Assembly: GCA_964007475.1 (NCBI GenBank)
Contig: OZ023274.1
Location: 93,457,213 to 93,521,212, forward strand
Source of the DNA: Hybos culiciformis
Lineage: Eukaryota; Arthropoda; Insecta; Diptera; Hybotidae
Reading direction: 5' to 3'
Length of the DNA: 64,000 nucleotides
Below the pieces are notes generated by a model. It was not told where the DNA came from. It made no database searches and saw only the letters and a list, made by a program, of their open reading frames with translations. Made by a program: the position numbers and the translations under genes. Positions within the stretch are counted from its first letter, which is position 1, and every line of letters starts with the position of its first letter. Below, piece by piece: positions 12,127 through 23,616 of this stretch.

Positions 12127-12212
12127 CTTGACTGACTAATAATTTGTACAATAGCAACTGGGGAAAATTTGATTGAAAACTGAATTTGTTTTGATCAACA
12201 CTCATTTATATA
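12127..12212 (-). promoter_or_regulatory. TATA/initiator promoter and first exon of locus 6
   Basis: TATATAAA at 12205-12212 is 31 nt from the initiator A at 12181 (TCAGT). The non-coding exon of about 55 nt ends at 12127 before GTAATTAA. Confidence 0.7.
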
Positions 12213-13052
12213 CTGCCAAAAAAATTGATTATCACGCATTATTAAGTAAAGTGCAGTTAATCAAAATTCGATAAACCATTTTAGATTACTTTTTTTTAAT
12301 CTTTCATTTAAACTTATGGAAACTTCCTTTACAGATTAACTTAAAATTGTTTAATTTCTCAAAATAAAAAAAAAATGTATATTTTATATGAACAAACCAA
12401 AAACAAGCACATAATGAACCTATTTTTGAGAAAAAAATTGTTCGAAACCAGAAGCCCGATTTTGCTATAAGTTTCAAATTAAAAACAAGTCATGAATACA
12501 ATAATTTTAAATTTAAATTACGCTTGAAATTAGAAATAGATTCATAAAGCATCTATAATATGTGTTATTAGAAGGATCATAAAAGATAAAACTTATTAAA
12601 TACTAGCTTATTAAATACTAGAAGATATAGGGTCTTACATTAGTACCTTATTCATAAACCTTACATCTACCGGAGTTTTAATAAAACTTTTGATTTCATC
12701 CCATTCAATCAGCACTTCTGTATATTAATATTTGTTAAGTTACAATTGATTGATATTTTAGAAATAAATCCTCTCGTAACAATCTAAAACATTTGTGCTA
12801 ATAATTGAAAATTAATAATAAATAAAAATATAATTTATATAATTTTTGTAATGAGCACTGCAATATTAAGTTAATAACTTAATTAATTTGGAGACAATTT
12901 TTCAGGTAATAAAATAAACATATTTTTATCCAAATAATTGCAAATATATTTATTTCTATATTAAATTAAAAAAGAAAAAATAATTCAATGGAAAGAATTT
13001 TCACAATTCGAGCTTGAACATTAGAATTTGAGTAATTTTTATGACCATATCA

Positions 13053-13556
13053 CCGGGGACGGCAATCCCCCGAGTGACGCAAGCACCTCTACGTGTGAAG
13101 CTTCACGACAATATATACAGCTAACTTTCGATTTTTTGAACTGTTGACCCTAGCCCTTTATGTTAGATACCGTTGGAAAGGTCTTGGAACGTAGATGCGA
13201 AAATTGTCATATTTCATCCAAAAAGGTCAAAAGGTCATCAAGTTATGGCCATTTGAATTTTTTTTCACCTTTTCAGTTTTTGGCCTATAACTTGGTGACC
13301 TTTCTGTATGACATATGACATTTTTCGCATCTACGTTCCAAGACCTTTCCAATGGTACTTAGCATGAGTGGATGTGGTCAATAGTTCAAAAGTTATGAAC
13401 GGATATTTGAATCATGACCTCTACCTTGAGATAACCGAATAGTATGTTTGTTTGTTTGTTTGTTTGTTTGTGGACACAATATATTTCGCAGTCAAAGGGC
13501 GACGCTCAATAATTTCATTTCACTCAATCACTCTCCAATATGATTTCCACTCAGGC
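13053..13556. mobile_element. Unclassified insertion, left part with long inverted repeat
   Basis: Homology between the tandem units breaks at about 13053 and resumes at about 14608, so this and the next two entries form one 1.55-kb insertion. This part contains perfect 31-bp inverted arms at 13173-13203 and 13322-13352, within a longer imperfect palindrome (about 13134-13394), then a (GTTT)n run at about 13446-13471. GC content is higher than in the flanks. No open frame of interest is present and the family is not recognised. Confidence 0.6.
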
Positions 13557-14165
13557 TCAAGTCCCAAAAATGTCCCAAATTAAAATGTCCCAAAATCCCA
13601 AAATGTCCCAAAATCCAACATGTCTCAAAATCAAGAAATGTCTCAAAATGAAAAATGTCCCAAAATCAAAAATGTCCCAAAATCAAAAAGTCCCAAAATC
13701 AAAAATTTCCCAAAATCAAAAATGTCCCAAAATCAAAAATGTCCCAAAATCAAAAATGTCCCAAAATCAAAAATGTTTCAAAATCCAAATATGTCCCAGA
13801 ATCAAAAAATGTCCCAAAATCAAAAATGTCCCAAAATAAAAAATTTGCCAAAATCAAAAATGTCCCAAAATCAAAAATGTCCCATAATCTAAATTTGTCC
13901 CAAAATCAAAAATGTCCCAAAATCAAAAATGTCCCAAAATCAAAAATGTCCCAAAATCAAAAATGTCCCAAAATCAAAAATGTCCCAAAATCAAAAATGT
14001 CCCAAAATCCAAATATGTCCCAAAATCAAAAAATGTCCCAAAATCAAAAATGTCCCAAAATCAAAAATGTCCCAAAATCAAAAATGTCCCAAAATCCAAA
14101 TATGTCCCAAAATCAAAAAATGTCTCAAAATGAAAAAATTACCCAAAATTTCCAAAAGTCTCCCT
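13557..14165. repeat. 17-bp minisatellite (TGTCCCAAAATCAAAAA)
   Basis: About 35 tandem copies of a 17-nt unit, with occasional 1-nt variants. Because 17 is not a multiple of three and the unit lacks stops in one strand, all three plus frames stay open and mimic a Lys/Ser/Gln/Pro-rich 17-residue repeat protein. I do not regard these as genes. Confidence 0.9.
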
Positions 14166-14210
14166 AAATGTCAAGTTTTTTCGAAATACATTTACCTTCA
14201 AAAAATAATT

Positions 14211-14607
14211 ATATCAACTAAAACACTTCTTGGCGCACTTAAAACTCGTGACGCAAGCTACGTACACACTTCAATTCATCACACAAAAGAAATGATATCA
14301 ATTTGTGTGCCGCAAGACGCTAAGCGTGCGTGCGTGCAATCAGTGGTTGTTGGAGCAAAAATCAAAGCAAAGGAAAATTGCTGAAAATGTCGCATCGAAT
14401 AATTTGTGCAAAAGAATTTCGGTGTGATCTTTTGTTGACAATTTTTCTTTGCCTTGACTTCTGCTCCACAACCACCGATTGCACGCACGCACGCTTAGCG
14501 TCTTGCGGCACACAAATTGATATCATTTCTTTTGTGTGATGAATTGAATTGTGTACGTAGCTTGCGTCACGAGTTTTAACTGCGCCAAGAAGTGTTTTAG
14601 TTGATAT
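14211..14607. mobile_element. Foldback element: ~175-bp inverted arms
   Basis: The arms run inward from ATATCAACTAAAACACTTCTTGGCGCA (14211) and outward to its complement ending at 14607, about 175 bp each with a few mismatches and small indels, around a central ~45-nt loop. The arms include (GTGC)n/(GCAC)n runs. It would form a long hairpin. It is probably a MITE or foldback transposon nested at the end of the 1.55-kb insertion. No transposase is present. Confidence 0.75.
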
Positions 14608-14643
14608 GTAATTTTATTCCAAAATCTTTTACTTGTGGTTTGT

Positions 14644-15414
14644 TTATTTGTTTTTGCCCCAAATTTCTAAATATATTTCTATTCCTATACTTGGGTGTGA
14701 TGAGACGATAAGTATTGTCGCAAGCTTTTGACCTGGACCTCCCTTCTTGAGAGATGGCACACCACCTGTACTATTAATTGTTAAATCATAAGCATTAATT
14801 TGAGATATTGTTCTCGCTGCAACTCCAGCCCACAGTCGGCCGGCATGGTGTAGTGGTATTGCCATTATCCTACGGCGTGTTCGGCCGTGGGTTCGATTCC
14901 CACCTCGGACTGGAATTTGTGTCAATTTTTCAATTTGTCTCCCTTGAATTAAGTGTTTGTGTTCTTTTTTTTATGACAATAACGTGATGTATAATATTTT
15001 TAGGTAGAAAATAATTACTTGAGATGGAAAGTTGACATGATGAAGCAAATATCTATTTATTGACCACGTCTACTAACTGTATCTGACAGTAATAAAAGAT
15101 CAGTTCCAGCTCTATATCCCATGTTGCATTGATGCTATTAACTACAACACAGGAAATTATAATTAATCCATAATAAATAAATAAATAAATAAATTTAGTT
15201 ATTTTTTTAAATATTCTAAACTGTTTATTATATAACTTACCTTAACAGGGAAGGTAGCATTGTATGTTACATAACGGCCATTTTGTGCTGGTTGGTATAT
15301 TTGTGTTTTGAAAATCAAAACATCACTTGGTTTTTTGAATCCCCAAGTAGCGTTTCTGCTATTAACTAAAACAGAGAAATATGCAATTACAGCTAAAGCT
15401 ACAATATGTTTCAT
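14644..15414 (-). pseudogene. Chimeric MBF2-like locus 7 (A exon 1 + B exon 2) with SINE at the acceptor
   Basis: The A-type exon 1 (15241-15414) is intact: MKHIVALAVIAYFS signal, NATWG, donor GTAAGTT. The B-type exon 2 (14644-14829) is also intact, with STGGV, GGPGQK and LEIWGKNK, and both are phase 0, so an A/B fusion protein would be in frame. The intron holds a start-less B exon 1 remnant (about 15018-15175). However, a SINE begins exactly at the exon 2 border and changes the acceptor dinucleotide from AG to GG. Without a cryptic acceptor the fusion cannot be spliced. It could be a very recent loss. Confidence 0.75.
14830..14977 (+). mobile_element. tRNA-derived SINE
   Basis: This 148-nt insert is absent from the corresponding place in the three sibling units. 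It has a pol III A box (TGGTGTAGTGG, 14846-14856), a B box (GGTTCGATTCC, 14890-14900), a perfect T-arm (GTGGG/CCCAC) and a partial acceptor stem (CAGTC/GACTG). The anticodon stem does not pair, so it is a tRNA-like SINE head rather than a tRNA gene. A T-rich tail follows. No clear target duplication is seen, and some host bases appear to have been lost. Confidence 0.75.
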
Positions 15415-15698
15415 CTAAAAATAAATAAAAATTATTATCTAAAAAAAATAATGCTTGAAATGAAAAATTAATTTTGGAAAAAAATTTAAATTAATTTGGA
15501 TCTTATAAAAATGGTTATAAAATTAGAAATTTTCTCATCCTGAACATTTCTTATCAAGTACGTACATAGATTCATTTCTCCATTATCACAATTTTTACTC
15601 GCTATTGTGGTCTTATAGAAAGTAAAATTTTTCGATTTTATATTAATGAGATTGTTATTATAAGCACAGAATCAAAATGATTTTTTTTTATTTCTTAC

Positions 15699-15767
15699 CT
15701 TATATATTAGAAACTCGATGAAATTTCTAGAAAACTGAATTAGTTTTGATCAACAGTCAGTTATGTC
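15699..15767 (-). promoter_or_regulatory. A-type promoter copy of chimeric locus 7
   Basis: A weak TATA substitute (GACATAA, 15761-15767) lies 31 nt before the initiator TCAGT (A at 15736). The first exon ends at 15699 before GTAAGAAA. The TATA is further decayed than at locus 3. Confidence 0.45.
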
Positions 15768-15818
15768 CTGCCAAGACAAAAATAAAGTTATCATTTTTAC
15801 TATCAATTTTATTATCAA

Positions 15819-16410
15819 CTAGCTGTACCTGAACACACGTTGTTGTGGTTTCAACGACATTTACATATTATATCCGCCAACCCGTGCTCAGCTACGGACG
15901 GCAAATGATTTATTTTTGTAAGTGGAATTTTGTTGTCAGATTGGTAGACAATTATAGGAGCTAGTTATTTTATAAATTTGTGGAAAATGTCTAAGGGGAA
16001 TTAAAATTTATTCAACACTCAAATTATATGAAATCGAATGACATCCTTCTCTTAAACAGATTTCCAAACCAAATTTGTGTTTTTATCCATTTTCTCTTTT
16101 TATGAACCAAATTTGAATAAAACCAAATCAAGTCGGCCCCCAGGGGATGTCTCTGGGTAGGAGTCAACAAATTTTTTGTTACGAAATTTGTGTGTAATCA
16201 TTTCTTCTTTTTACGTACCAAATTTGAATAAATCGGACGAACTTTTGAGGTCCGCCCCCAGAGGAGGTCCCTGGGTCGGGGTCGAATCATATTTTAAAAT
16301 AGGCTATAAAGACCCCCGACCTAAAACAAGGAAATGGTGTAAGTTTGAAAACGATCGGTTGAGCGGTTTCGGAACTGACAAAGAGACAACTTCACTTTTA
16401 TATATTAGAA
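15819..16410. repeat. Interspersed repeat, copy 3
   Basis: A shorter, diverged copy of the 6408-7195 repeat, from ACTAGCTGTACCTGAACACACGTTG to TATATATTAGAAAGATAGATAG, in the same orientation and the same place within the tandem unit. It was therefore duplicated with the unit rather than inserted independently. Confidence 0.6.
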
Positions 16411-16808
16411 AGATAGATAGAAAATGATAAATTAAAATAATGTGTATCAAGTTGTTTGCTTCAGAACACCAAATGGTCATTAGTTTTGGTATTACTTAAA
16501 ACAAGCTTAAATATTAATGTTCAATTTCTATGCTCAAGTTTAAATGGGATAATTACGTTTTCTTTTTCGCAATTTCTGCAACAAATTTAAAAGTCGAGGC
16601 TACTATTTAGTCAACACATCAACTGCATTAACGTAAGTGCATAATTTTTGAAACTGGCACGAATTTTTTTTGCTATATTTTTAAAATAATAATCATTTTT
16701 TTTTTTCTTGAAAACTGAAATTTATTTAATCAAATCAGTTTTCCAATTTTTTTGAAATATATTTTAATCTCCAAAAATATTTAATATTTTTCTGCATTGA
16801 AACTGAAA

Positions 16809-17229
16809 TTATCGGCGGGCATATATTTCCAAAGCAAAGGCAATACTTTTGCCTGGCATAGATGAATTGAACATAACAGAAGCATACCGGAAACCTGGTC
16901 CTCCTTGCGTTAAAGTTGCCACACCACCGCTTCCGTCACGAATTTTATCAATAGCACGAATTTCCGTAGTTTTTAGAAAATTTCCTCCAGCCTTACAATT
17001 TTTTGAATAAATCTATGTATTTTTGTACACTCTCAATTTTTATTTTATGACTTACCCTAACGGGGTAATCAACAGTGTGATTTGCATAACGACCTTTTTG
17101 TGGTGTTTTATATACTTCAATTCTAAAAATCAAACTATCAAGAGGATCTTCTTCCCCACAAGTAGCGTTTCTGCTGTTAACTAAAACAGCGACAAATGCA
17201 ATTACAGCTAAAGCTACAATATGTTTCAT
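16809..17229 (-). CDS. MBF2-like small secreted protein, locus 8
   Basis: Exons 17056-17229 and 16809-16991 join in phase 0, giving 118 residues. The signal peptide is intact. The family's Trp-Gly after Asn-Ala-Thr is Cys-Gly here (NATCGEED). Exon 2 keeps DKIRDGSGGVATL, GGPGFR, MFNSS and LEIYARR. The TATA is weakened (TAGATAAA) although spacing to the initiator is kept. Probably still coding, but the loss of the invariant Trp makes function uncertain. First gene of the fourth tandem unit; nearest relative is locus 6. Confidence 0.75.
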
Positions 17230-17514
17230 CTAGAAATAAATTATATTGTTTAGGTATATAAAAGCATTCAGTATAAAATTCAAGACCATTCTGATTCCAT
17301 ATGAATGGTTAGAAAATATGCAATTTTATTGTATTCGAATTTTATTATTTATTTTAAAAGATCCATAAAATATTTTTCTTTGATAACTCTTGGTAGAATT
17401 TCTAGCAATTGTGGTCTAATTGAAAGTAATATTTATCCATTTTTCATAAAAAAAAAAAACCAGCAGACAGTAATGATGAACACGGAACCGAAAGCAATTT
17501 TAAATATTAATTAC

Positions 17515-17600
17515 CTTGACTGACTAATAATTTTTATAATACAAACTGGAGAAAATTTGATTTAAAACTGAATTTGTTTTGATCCCCATTCATTTATCTA
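17515..17600 (-). promoter_or_regulatory. Promoter and first exon of locus 8
   Basis: TAGATAAA (17593-17600) is 31 nt from the initiator A at 17569 (TCAGT). The non-coding exon ends at 17515 before GTAATTAA. Confidence 0.6.
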
Positions 17601-18496
17601 CTGCCAAAATAACATGTAAAAATTTATTATCAATTTTTTACCACACATTATTAAGTTAAGCTAAGTTAATCAAAATCCGATAAACAATTTCAGATTACAT
17701 TTTTTTAATCTTTCATTTAAACTATTTAAAATTTCCTTTACAGAATACCTAAAAATTGTTTGAATTCTCAAAATCAAAAAAAAAAAAATGTTTTATATGA
17801 ACAAACCAAAAACAAACACCACACAACGAACTTATTTTTGAGAAAAAAATGGTTCGGAACCAGATGTCTGATTTTGCTATAAGTTTCAAATTAAAAACAA
17901 GTTAAAACAATAATTTTAAATTTAAATTCCGCAAAAAATTAGAAATAGGCTCAAAAAAACATCTATAATTCGTCTTATTAAAACGAGCATAAAAATGTTG
18001 ATTAGACCTTATTAAATACTAGAAGATAATAGAGTCTAACATTAATAGCTTATTCATAAACCTTACATCTACCGGTATTTAAAAAAAAACTTCTGAATTC
18101 GTCCCATTCAATCAGCACTGCTGTATTAAATAAATGTGGGTTAAGAAACAATTAAGTGATATTTTAGAAGTAAATCCTCTCATAACAATCTAAAACATTT
18201 GTGCTTATATTTAAAATTAATAATTAATAAAAATCTAATTTATAAAATTTTAGTAATGATCACTTAATATTGCAGTTGATAACTTAATTAATTTGGAGAC
18301 AGTTTTTCAGGTAATAAAATAAAGCATAATAAAGCATATTATTTTTATCCAAATAGTCGGAAATATATTTATTTCTATAATAAATTAAAAAAGAAAAAAT
18401 AATTGAATGGAAAGAATTTTCACAATTCGAGCTTAAACATTAGAATTTGAGTAATTTTACGTAATTTTATTCCAAAATCGTTTGGTTGTGGTTTGT

Positions 18497-18914
18497 TTAT
18501 TTGTTTTTGCCCCAAATTTCTAAATATATTTCTATTCCTATACTTGGGTGTGATGATACGATAAGTATTGTCGCAAGCTTTTGACCTGGACCTCCCTTCT
18601 TGAGAGATGGCACACCACCTGTACTATTAATTGTTAAATCATAAGCATTAATTTGAGATATTGTTCTCGCTGCAACTCCAGCCTAAAATAATATATATAA
18701 AAATAACGTGATGAAATTATTTTAGGTAGAAAATAATTACTTGAGATGGAAAATTGACATGATGAAGCAAATATCTATTCCATTGACCACGTCTACTAAC
18801 TGTGTCTGACAATAATAAAAGATCAGTTCCAGCTCTATATCCCCATGTTGCATTGATGCTATTAACTCCAACACAGGAAATTATGATTAATCCAATTACA
18901 AGACATTGTTTCAT
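18497..18914 (-). CDS. MBF2-like small secreted protein, locus 9 (B type, intact)
   Basis: Exons 18741-18914 and 18497-18682 join in phase 0 (donor GTAATT, acceptor TTTTAG), giving 119 residues. I start at MKQCLVIG because it gives a typical signal peptide ending VNS. An in-frame ATG lies five codons upstream. After INATWGYRAG comes an Asp-Leu4 segment; exon 2 has STGGVPSL, GGPGQK and LEIWGKNK. It is the only undamaged copy of the B subfamily and the likely source of the B parts of loci 3, 5 and 7. A possible 5' UTR acceptor (CTACAG) lies at about 18943. Confidence 0.85.
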
Positions 18915-18944
18915 TTTAAAGAAAAACATAAAACTTCGGGAGCT

Positions 18945-21560
18945 GTAGAATAAATAAAAAAATATTAAAATTTGGGTAGTAATAAAAATTTCTATACAGG
19001 TACCTAAAATTTTAAACCGAAGCCAACCCGAGAAAGACAATTATTTTTTTTGAATCTCTTTAAAACAAATACAATTGGAAAGGGCAAAGTTTTTATTTTG
19101 AAAAAAAAAAATAAATAAAATAAAAATATTCAATCTTATTGAAAAATATAAACTTTCTTAAAATAATTTAAAGTTTGTGTACATCTTTTCAAAAAGGTCA
19201 ATTGGTTGCAAATATTAGGGTCTCATTATAGAAACACAGAACCAGTCGTCAAAAGTATTCGTTGCAGAACTAATTTCGAAGTGAATTAATTTAGTTCACA
19301 TGAAGCAAGCTATAGTTATTAGTTAAAAAGTCTCAAAAGGTGACAATATTATTAATAAATATATAGTTTGTTCTGTGGAAGTCGATTAGAATTGGAAGTA
19401 TAGTATGCGGACTGTTCGTAGAAAAACTATTGGAATAGAAAACGATTGGAAGAAGGAAAATTGGTATATAAAAACGGTTGGTAACAGCCCTATAATTAAC
19501 ATTGCTTATAATCAGTCATGAAAAAAAAATGTTTAATTTTAAATTTTTTTTTTTGTCCACTTCTAATTTAATGATAGCTGTTATCGACAAAGTAATTGAT
19601 TTATAAAGTATCTACTATTTCGTATTAATTAAATTCTTATAAATTTTTGATTTTTATTTTAATAACGAATTTAACTAGTCATTTAAAAAATAAAGAAATC
19701 ATCGTACTTGAAAATGCACTTACTGATATCATATTCCACAAAGAACTAGAACTAGGAGAAAAAAAAAATTGTTATTTTCACATATTAATTAAAAACAATA
19801 GGTAGGTATTCCTAAAAGTAAGTTATATTTACATTATTTATTGTCATAGTTACTCATTAAAATTGAAATAAATGTTTTTCCTTTTTCGATATTCGAATAT
19901 TAAAAGGAAATTGTATGTAAATTAAGAATTAGGGCTTGTAATAAATTTTATTTTATTTTTTTTCATAGCGAAATATTATTATTTGTTTTCAGATTTTCGT
20001 AAATATAAAATTATAAATTTTATAATCGTGTGAATTAATCTGATCATTTTAAAAGATAAACAACTTTCAATAATCAAACAGTAAACCTACAATTAAATCA
20101 ATTACTCGTTTAAATTGGAATAATTTTGTTGTTGGAACAAGTATGTCTGGTAGTTTGGTACTTTAAGCGTTTTGTTAATATGAAGATTAAAGTCCCTAGA
20201 TAATTCAATATAAATTTTTAATAAATTATTTTATCGTTACAAATCACGAAAATCTAAATAGATAATGATTCCTTTATGCCAAAATGATTTTTTAGAGTAA
20301 TCATACTCAATGAAGTATATTTACTCTTGGTACCAACGTTGTTACCTTAAAAATAGAAATCTGCTGACACGGAATTTTGTTATCATTTGACATACACCTT
20401 ACCTTCAAAAGATATTCTTTTATTTGAACTTAAAATTTAAAAAATTCTCATTATAAGAAAACTTCAAATGATAACATTAAAAAAAGAAACTTTAAGAGTG
20501 GATTAATATTTTCTTTCTTGGAAATAAAGAATTTTTTTATATTATTTTTTTGTATGCCGCATTTTTTTGTATGCACATTTTGAATTGGGGATACCACTGC
20601 CTTATAGCATTCTTAAAATTATTGAAAGAATTTCAAAATATTCTTTTATATAACATATTTTTACTTGCTCATATTGTTAATATATAACTGATGGCATTCG
20701 AGAGTCATTAGTACATTCTTGTTCAAAATAAGGAACTCCTTGACGTCATTTTAACAATATATCATAATTGTTCAGAAATAGTTACATAGTTTTTTATATT
20801 TGAAATGAATAAATAAAAATACAAGAAATCGAAACAATAATGATATTTTTTTGTTATGCAATATATTGATTTAAGAGGCACTAAATTTTTGTAGTTTTTT
20901 TATATTGTGCTAAAATTTATTTAATGAAAGAATTTTGGGTTTGCAAACGACATAATATGATGATTAAAAGAGAAAATTATTGCTTATTAGGATTTTGTTT
21001 TGCAAAAAAAAATACTGTATATAGCAGCTTCGCACGAGTGGTTATTAAAACAAGAGTATATTTTGATGATGAATGAAAGTCTTAAAAAAGTGTGAAAGCG
21101 GATATATTCGTCTTTTATAAAATTTAAGATTTTGTTAAACGAGCCCCGAAATTACCCAAATAGTTTTTTTTTAAACTTATCAGGTCTTAATTAAAAATCT
21201 TTTAATCGAAATTTGAGTGCATATCGTTTTTCAAGGTTATTTTAGAAATAAATCGTATACTTATTATTTTTACTGATTTTTAATTATTATGATAATTTCG
21301 GTAATATTACTAAACTTTTATTTCGGATTGCTTTACCTTTATTTTTATTTTACAACTGAATATGAAGGATAGGTTATAGTATAAAAAAGGATATACTTAA
21401 TTGTACTTAAATCAAAATATAATTATTGTTTAAGCTTTTTTTATAATGAAAATTTATTTATTCGCAAAATATAATTTTATTTCAATATTCACAAAGTTTA
21501 GCAAATTTTTTTAATTACATTTTAATCTTCATAAATTTTCAATATTTTTCTGGTTTTAAA
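18945..21560. other. Intergenic DNA without supported gene
   Basis: AT-rich sequence to the right of the tandem units. A plus-strand TATA-like motif (19465) precedes a 17-codon hydrophobic frame at 19518, too short to support a gene. Nothing else is recognised. Confidence 0.4.
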
Positions 21561-21566
21561 GAAAAA

Positions 21567-21984
21567 TTATCGGCCCCATATTTCCAAATTGAATTCAATG
21601 CTTCTGCTTGGGAACGATGAACTGAACATAACAGTAACCAATTTTTGACCGGGTCCTCCTCTATTTAAAGTTGCAACACCACCGCTGCCATCACGAATCC
21701 TATCAATAGCACGAACTTCCGAAATTATTCTCTTATTTGCTCCAGCCTTAAAATTTTTTGAATAACACTGTATATTTTTGTACACTGTAAATTTTTATTT
21801 TATGACTTACCCTTGCGGGGAAGGTAGCATTGTATGTTACATAACGGCCATTTTGTGCTGGTTGGTATATTTGAGTTTTGAGAATCAAAACATCACTTGG
21901 ATGTTTGAATCCCCAAGTAGCGTTTCTGCTGTTAACTAAAACAGCGAAATATGCAATTACAGCTAAAGCTACAATATGTTTCAT
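21567..21984 (-). CDS. MBF2-like small secreted protein, locus 10 (A type)
   Basis: Exons 21811-21984 and 21567-21746 join in phase 0 across a 64-nt intron, giving 117 residues nearly identical to locus 1: signal MKHIVALAVIAYF, NATWGFKHPS, DGSGGVATL, GGPGQK, LEIWGR. The promoter has TATATAAG. It lies outside the four tandem units, so A-type genes flank the array on both sides. Locus 1 and locus 10 share more with each other than with locus 2, suggesting recent duplication or gene conversion. Confidence 0.88.
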
Positions 21985-22152
21985 CTAAAATTAAGTAATA
22001 ATAGTATTAACAATTTTGTTTTGCTCGAAATAAAAAATCAATTTCGATTTTTGTTCAAATGATCAGCAATTGTGGTGCAATCAGAAGTTACTATCTTGAA
22101 CTCATATGAACAAAAAATTAAAAGTATAATACTAAATTTTTGTATTACTTAC

Positions 22153-22222
22153 CTTGATTAATAATATGTAAAATTTGTTCTCAAACTGAATTCATTTTGA
22201 ACAGCAGTCACTTACTTATATA
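22153..22222 (-). promoter_or_regulatory. Promoter and first exon of locus 10
   Basis: TATATAAG (22215-22222) lies 35 nt before the initiator A at 22187 (TCAGT). The non-coding exon of about 35 nt ends at 22153 before GTAAGT. The spacing is 4 nt longer than at the other loci. Confidence 0.6.
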
Positions 22223-23610
22223 CGGCCAAGATCACTTATCAATTGTATTATCAATTTTCTTAGTACACATTATTGCGATAAAATACTATGAAAACATATG
22301 TTTCTTTTTTGTAAATAAATATTTTTTTTAGATAATAATCGAAGCTCTTTTGATTTTCAAGTGAAGGAGACTACAAATAAAAGTTTACTCAAAAGTGTCT
22401 CCAAATTTAGAATAGTGGGCCAAAATTATTCCCAAACAGGAATCAAATGACATAAAATGATGAAAGTGATGACTATCTTCAAGTGGACTTGGTTAAAAAA
22501 AAAGTGCTAACTGAGCCAATTTAGCCCAGACATAGTGAAACTTATACGGTATATGTCTATTGTCTAATAATAAATTTATTTTATAGGGATATTTTATGCT
22601 GTATTCCCATTCCTATGAAATACAATCCTGAAATGAAATATGTCCTCTTGTATCGCGTTTATTGTTATCAACAAATAAATTAAATTATAAGGTATTTAAA
22701 TAAATACAACAAACCTATATTTCTCAAGTTAATTTAATTAATTCTTATGAATTTTTTTATCATTTTTTTAATTTTAATTTTAAAAACGAATTTAACTCGT
22801 CATTTTAACAGTTAAGTACACAATTGATTATGCACTTATCGATATCATAATCAACAAAAAACTAGTTTTTTTTTTTCATAAGAAGAAAAATTTATTATTT
22901 TCACGTACGAGTTAAATAAAAAAGATATATTTACAGGTATGTTCGTATTCCTAAAAGAAAGTTAAATTTACATTATTTTTATTTATTGTCATAGTTACTT
23001 AGTAGAATTTAAAGAAATGTTTTTCGGCAATCGAATATTAAATGAAATTATAGAACACTTTTTAAATTATTCAGTAATATTATTATACTTTAAACTATAC
23101 ATTATAATTAATTATAAAAATCCTCAAGTTCTTCATTATTTGTTTAAATTAAATAATATATGATGATAAAATCGCGATGTATAAAAAAATCACCTAAAAA
23201 AGTCTAAATATATAAAAATGTTTGCTTAATAATACTGTGATACGTCATAAACAAAAAATATAAAACACTATTTTGAGTATCAAGACATCTCATATTTTAT
23301 ATCTACTCTGATATAACTTAATATTGAAGAATTTTTCTTTCTATTAATTTTTGATTATTAAAATTGATTTCACTTAAAAATATTTAATAATTTTCCCAAT
23401 CTAATAATATTTAACTGAGTGCTTATTTTTGTTACATGATCAATGAAAAATAATTTAAAATTTTCGAATGTTATTCTTCACTGAAAGAATATAAATATTA
23501 CCTGTACCTATATATATATATATACATAAATATATTAACAAAATTCATAATTTATAGCTTAATAATTTTTTTTATTTAATTTCAATTAATAGAATTCAAT
23601 TACAGTTCGA
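22223..23610. other. Intergenic DNA without supported gene
   Basis: AT-rich, with a short TA run at about 23510-23525. No coding region or structured element recognised. Confidence 0.4.
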
Positions 23611-23616
23611 ACATAA

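Noticed and set aside
13540..14384. Four overlapping Lys/Ser/Gln-rich plus-strand open frames
   Set aside because: They are the three frames of a 17-bp minisatellite; no start context, codon bias or conserved domain.
14279..14539. Similar ~69-residue frames on both strands
   Set aside because: They mirror each other because they lie in the arms of a foldback hairpin.
14834..14915. tRNA gene
   Set aside because: A box, B box and T-arm are present, but the anticodon stem does not pair and the acceptor stem is short; a SINE head fits better, and the siblings lack it.
19465..19571. Plus-strand TATA motif and 17-codon hydrophobic frame
   Set aside because: Too short, no downstream family exon found, and similarity to the B signal peptide is too weak.
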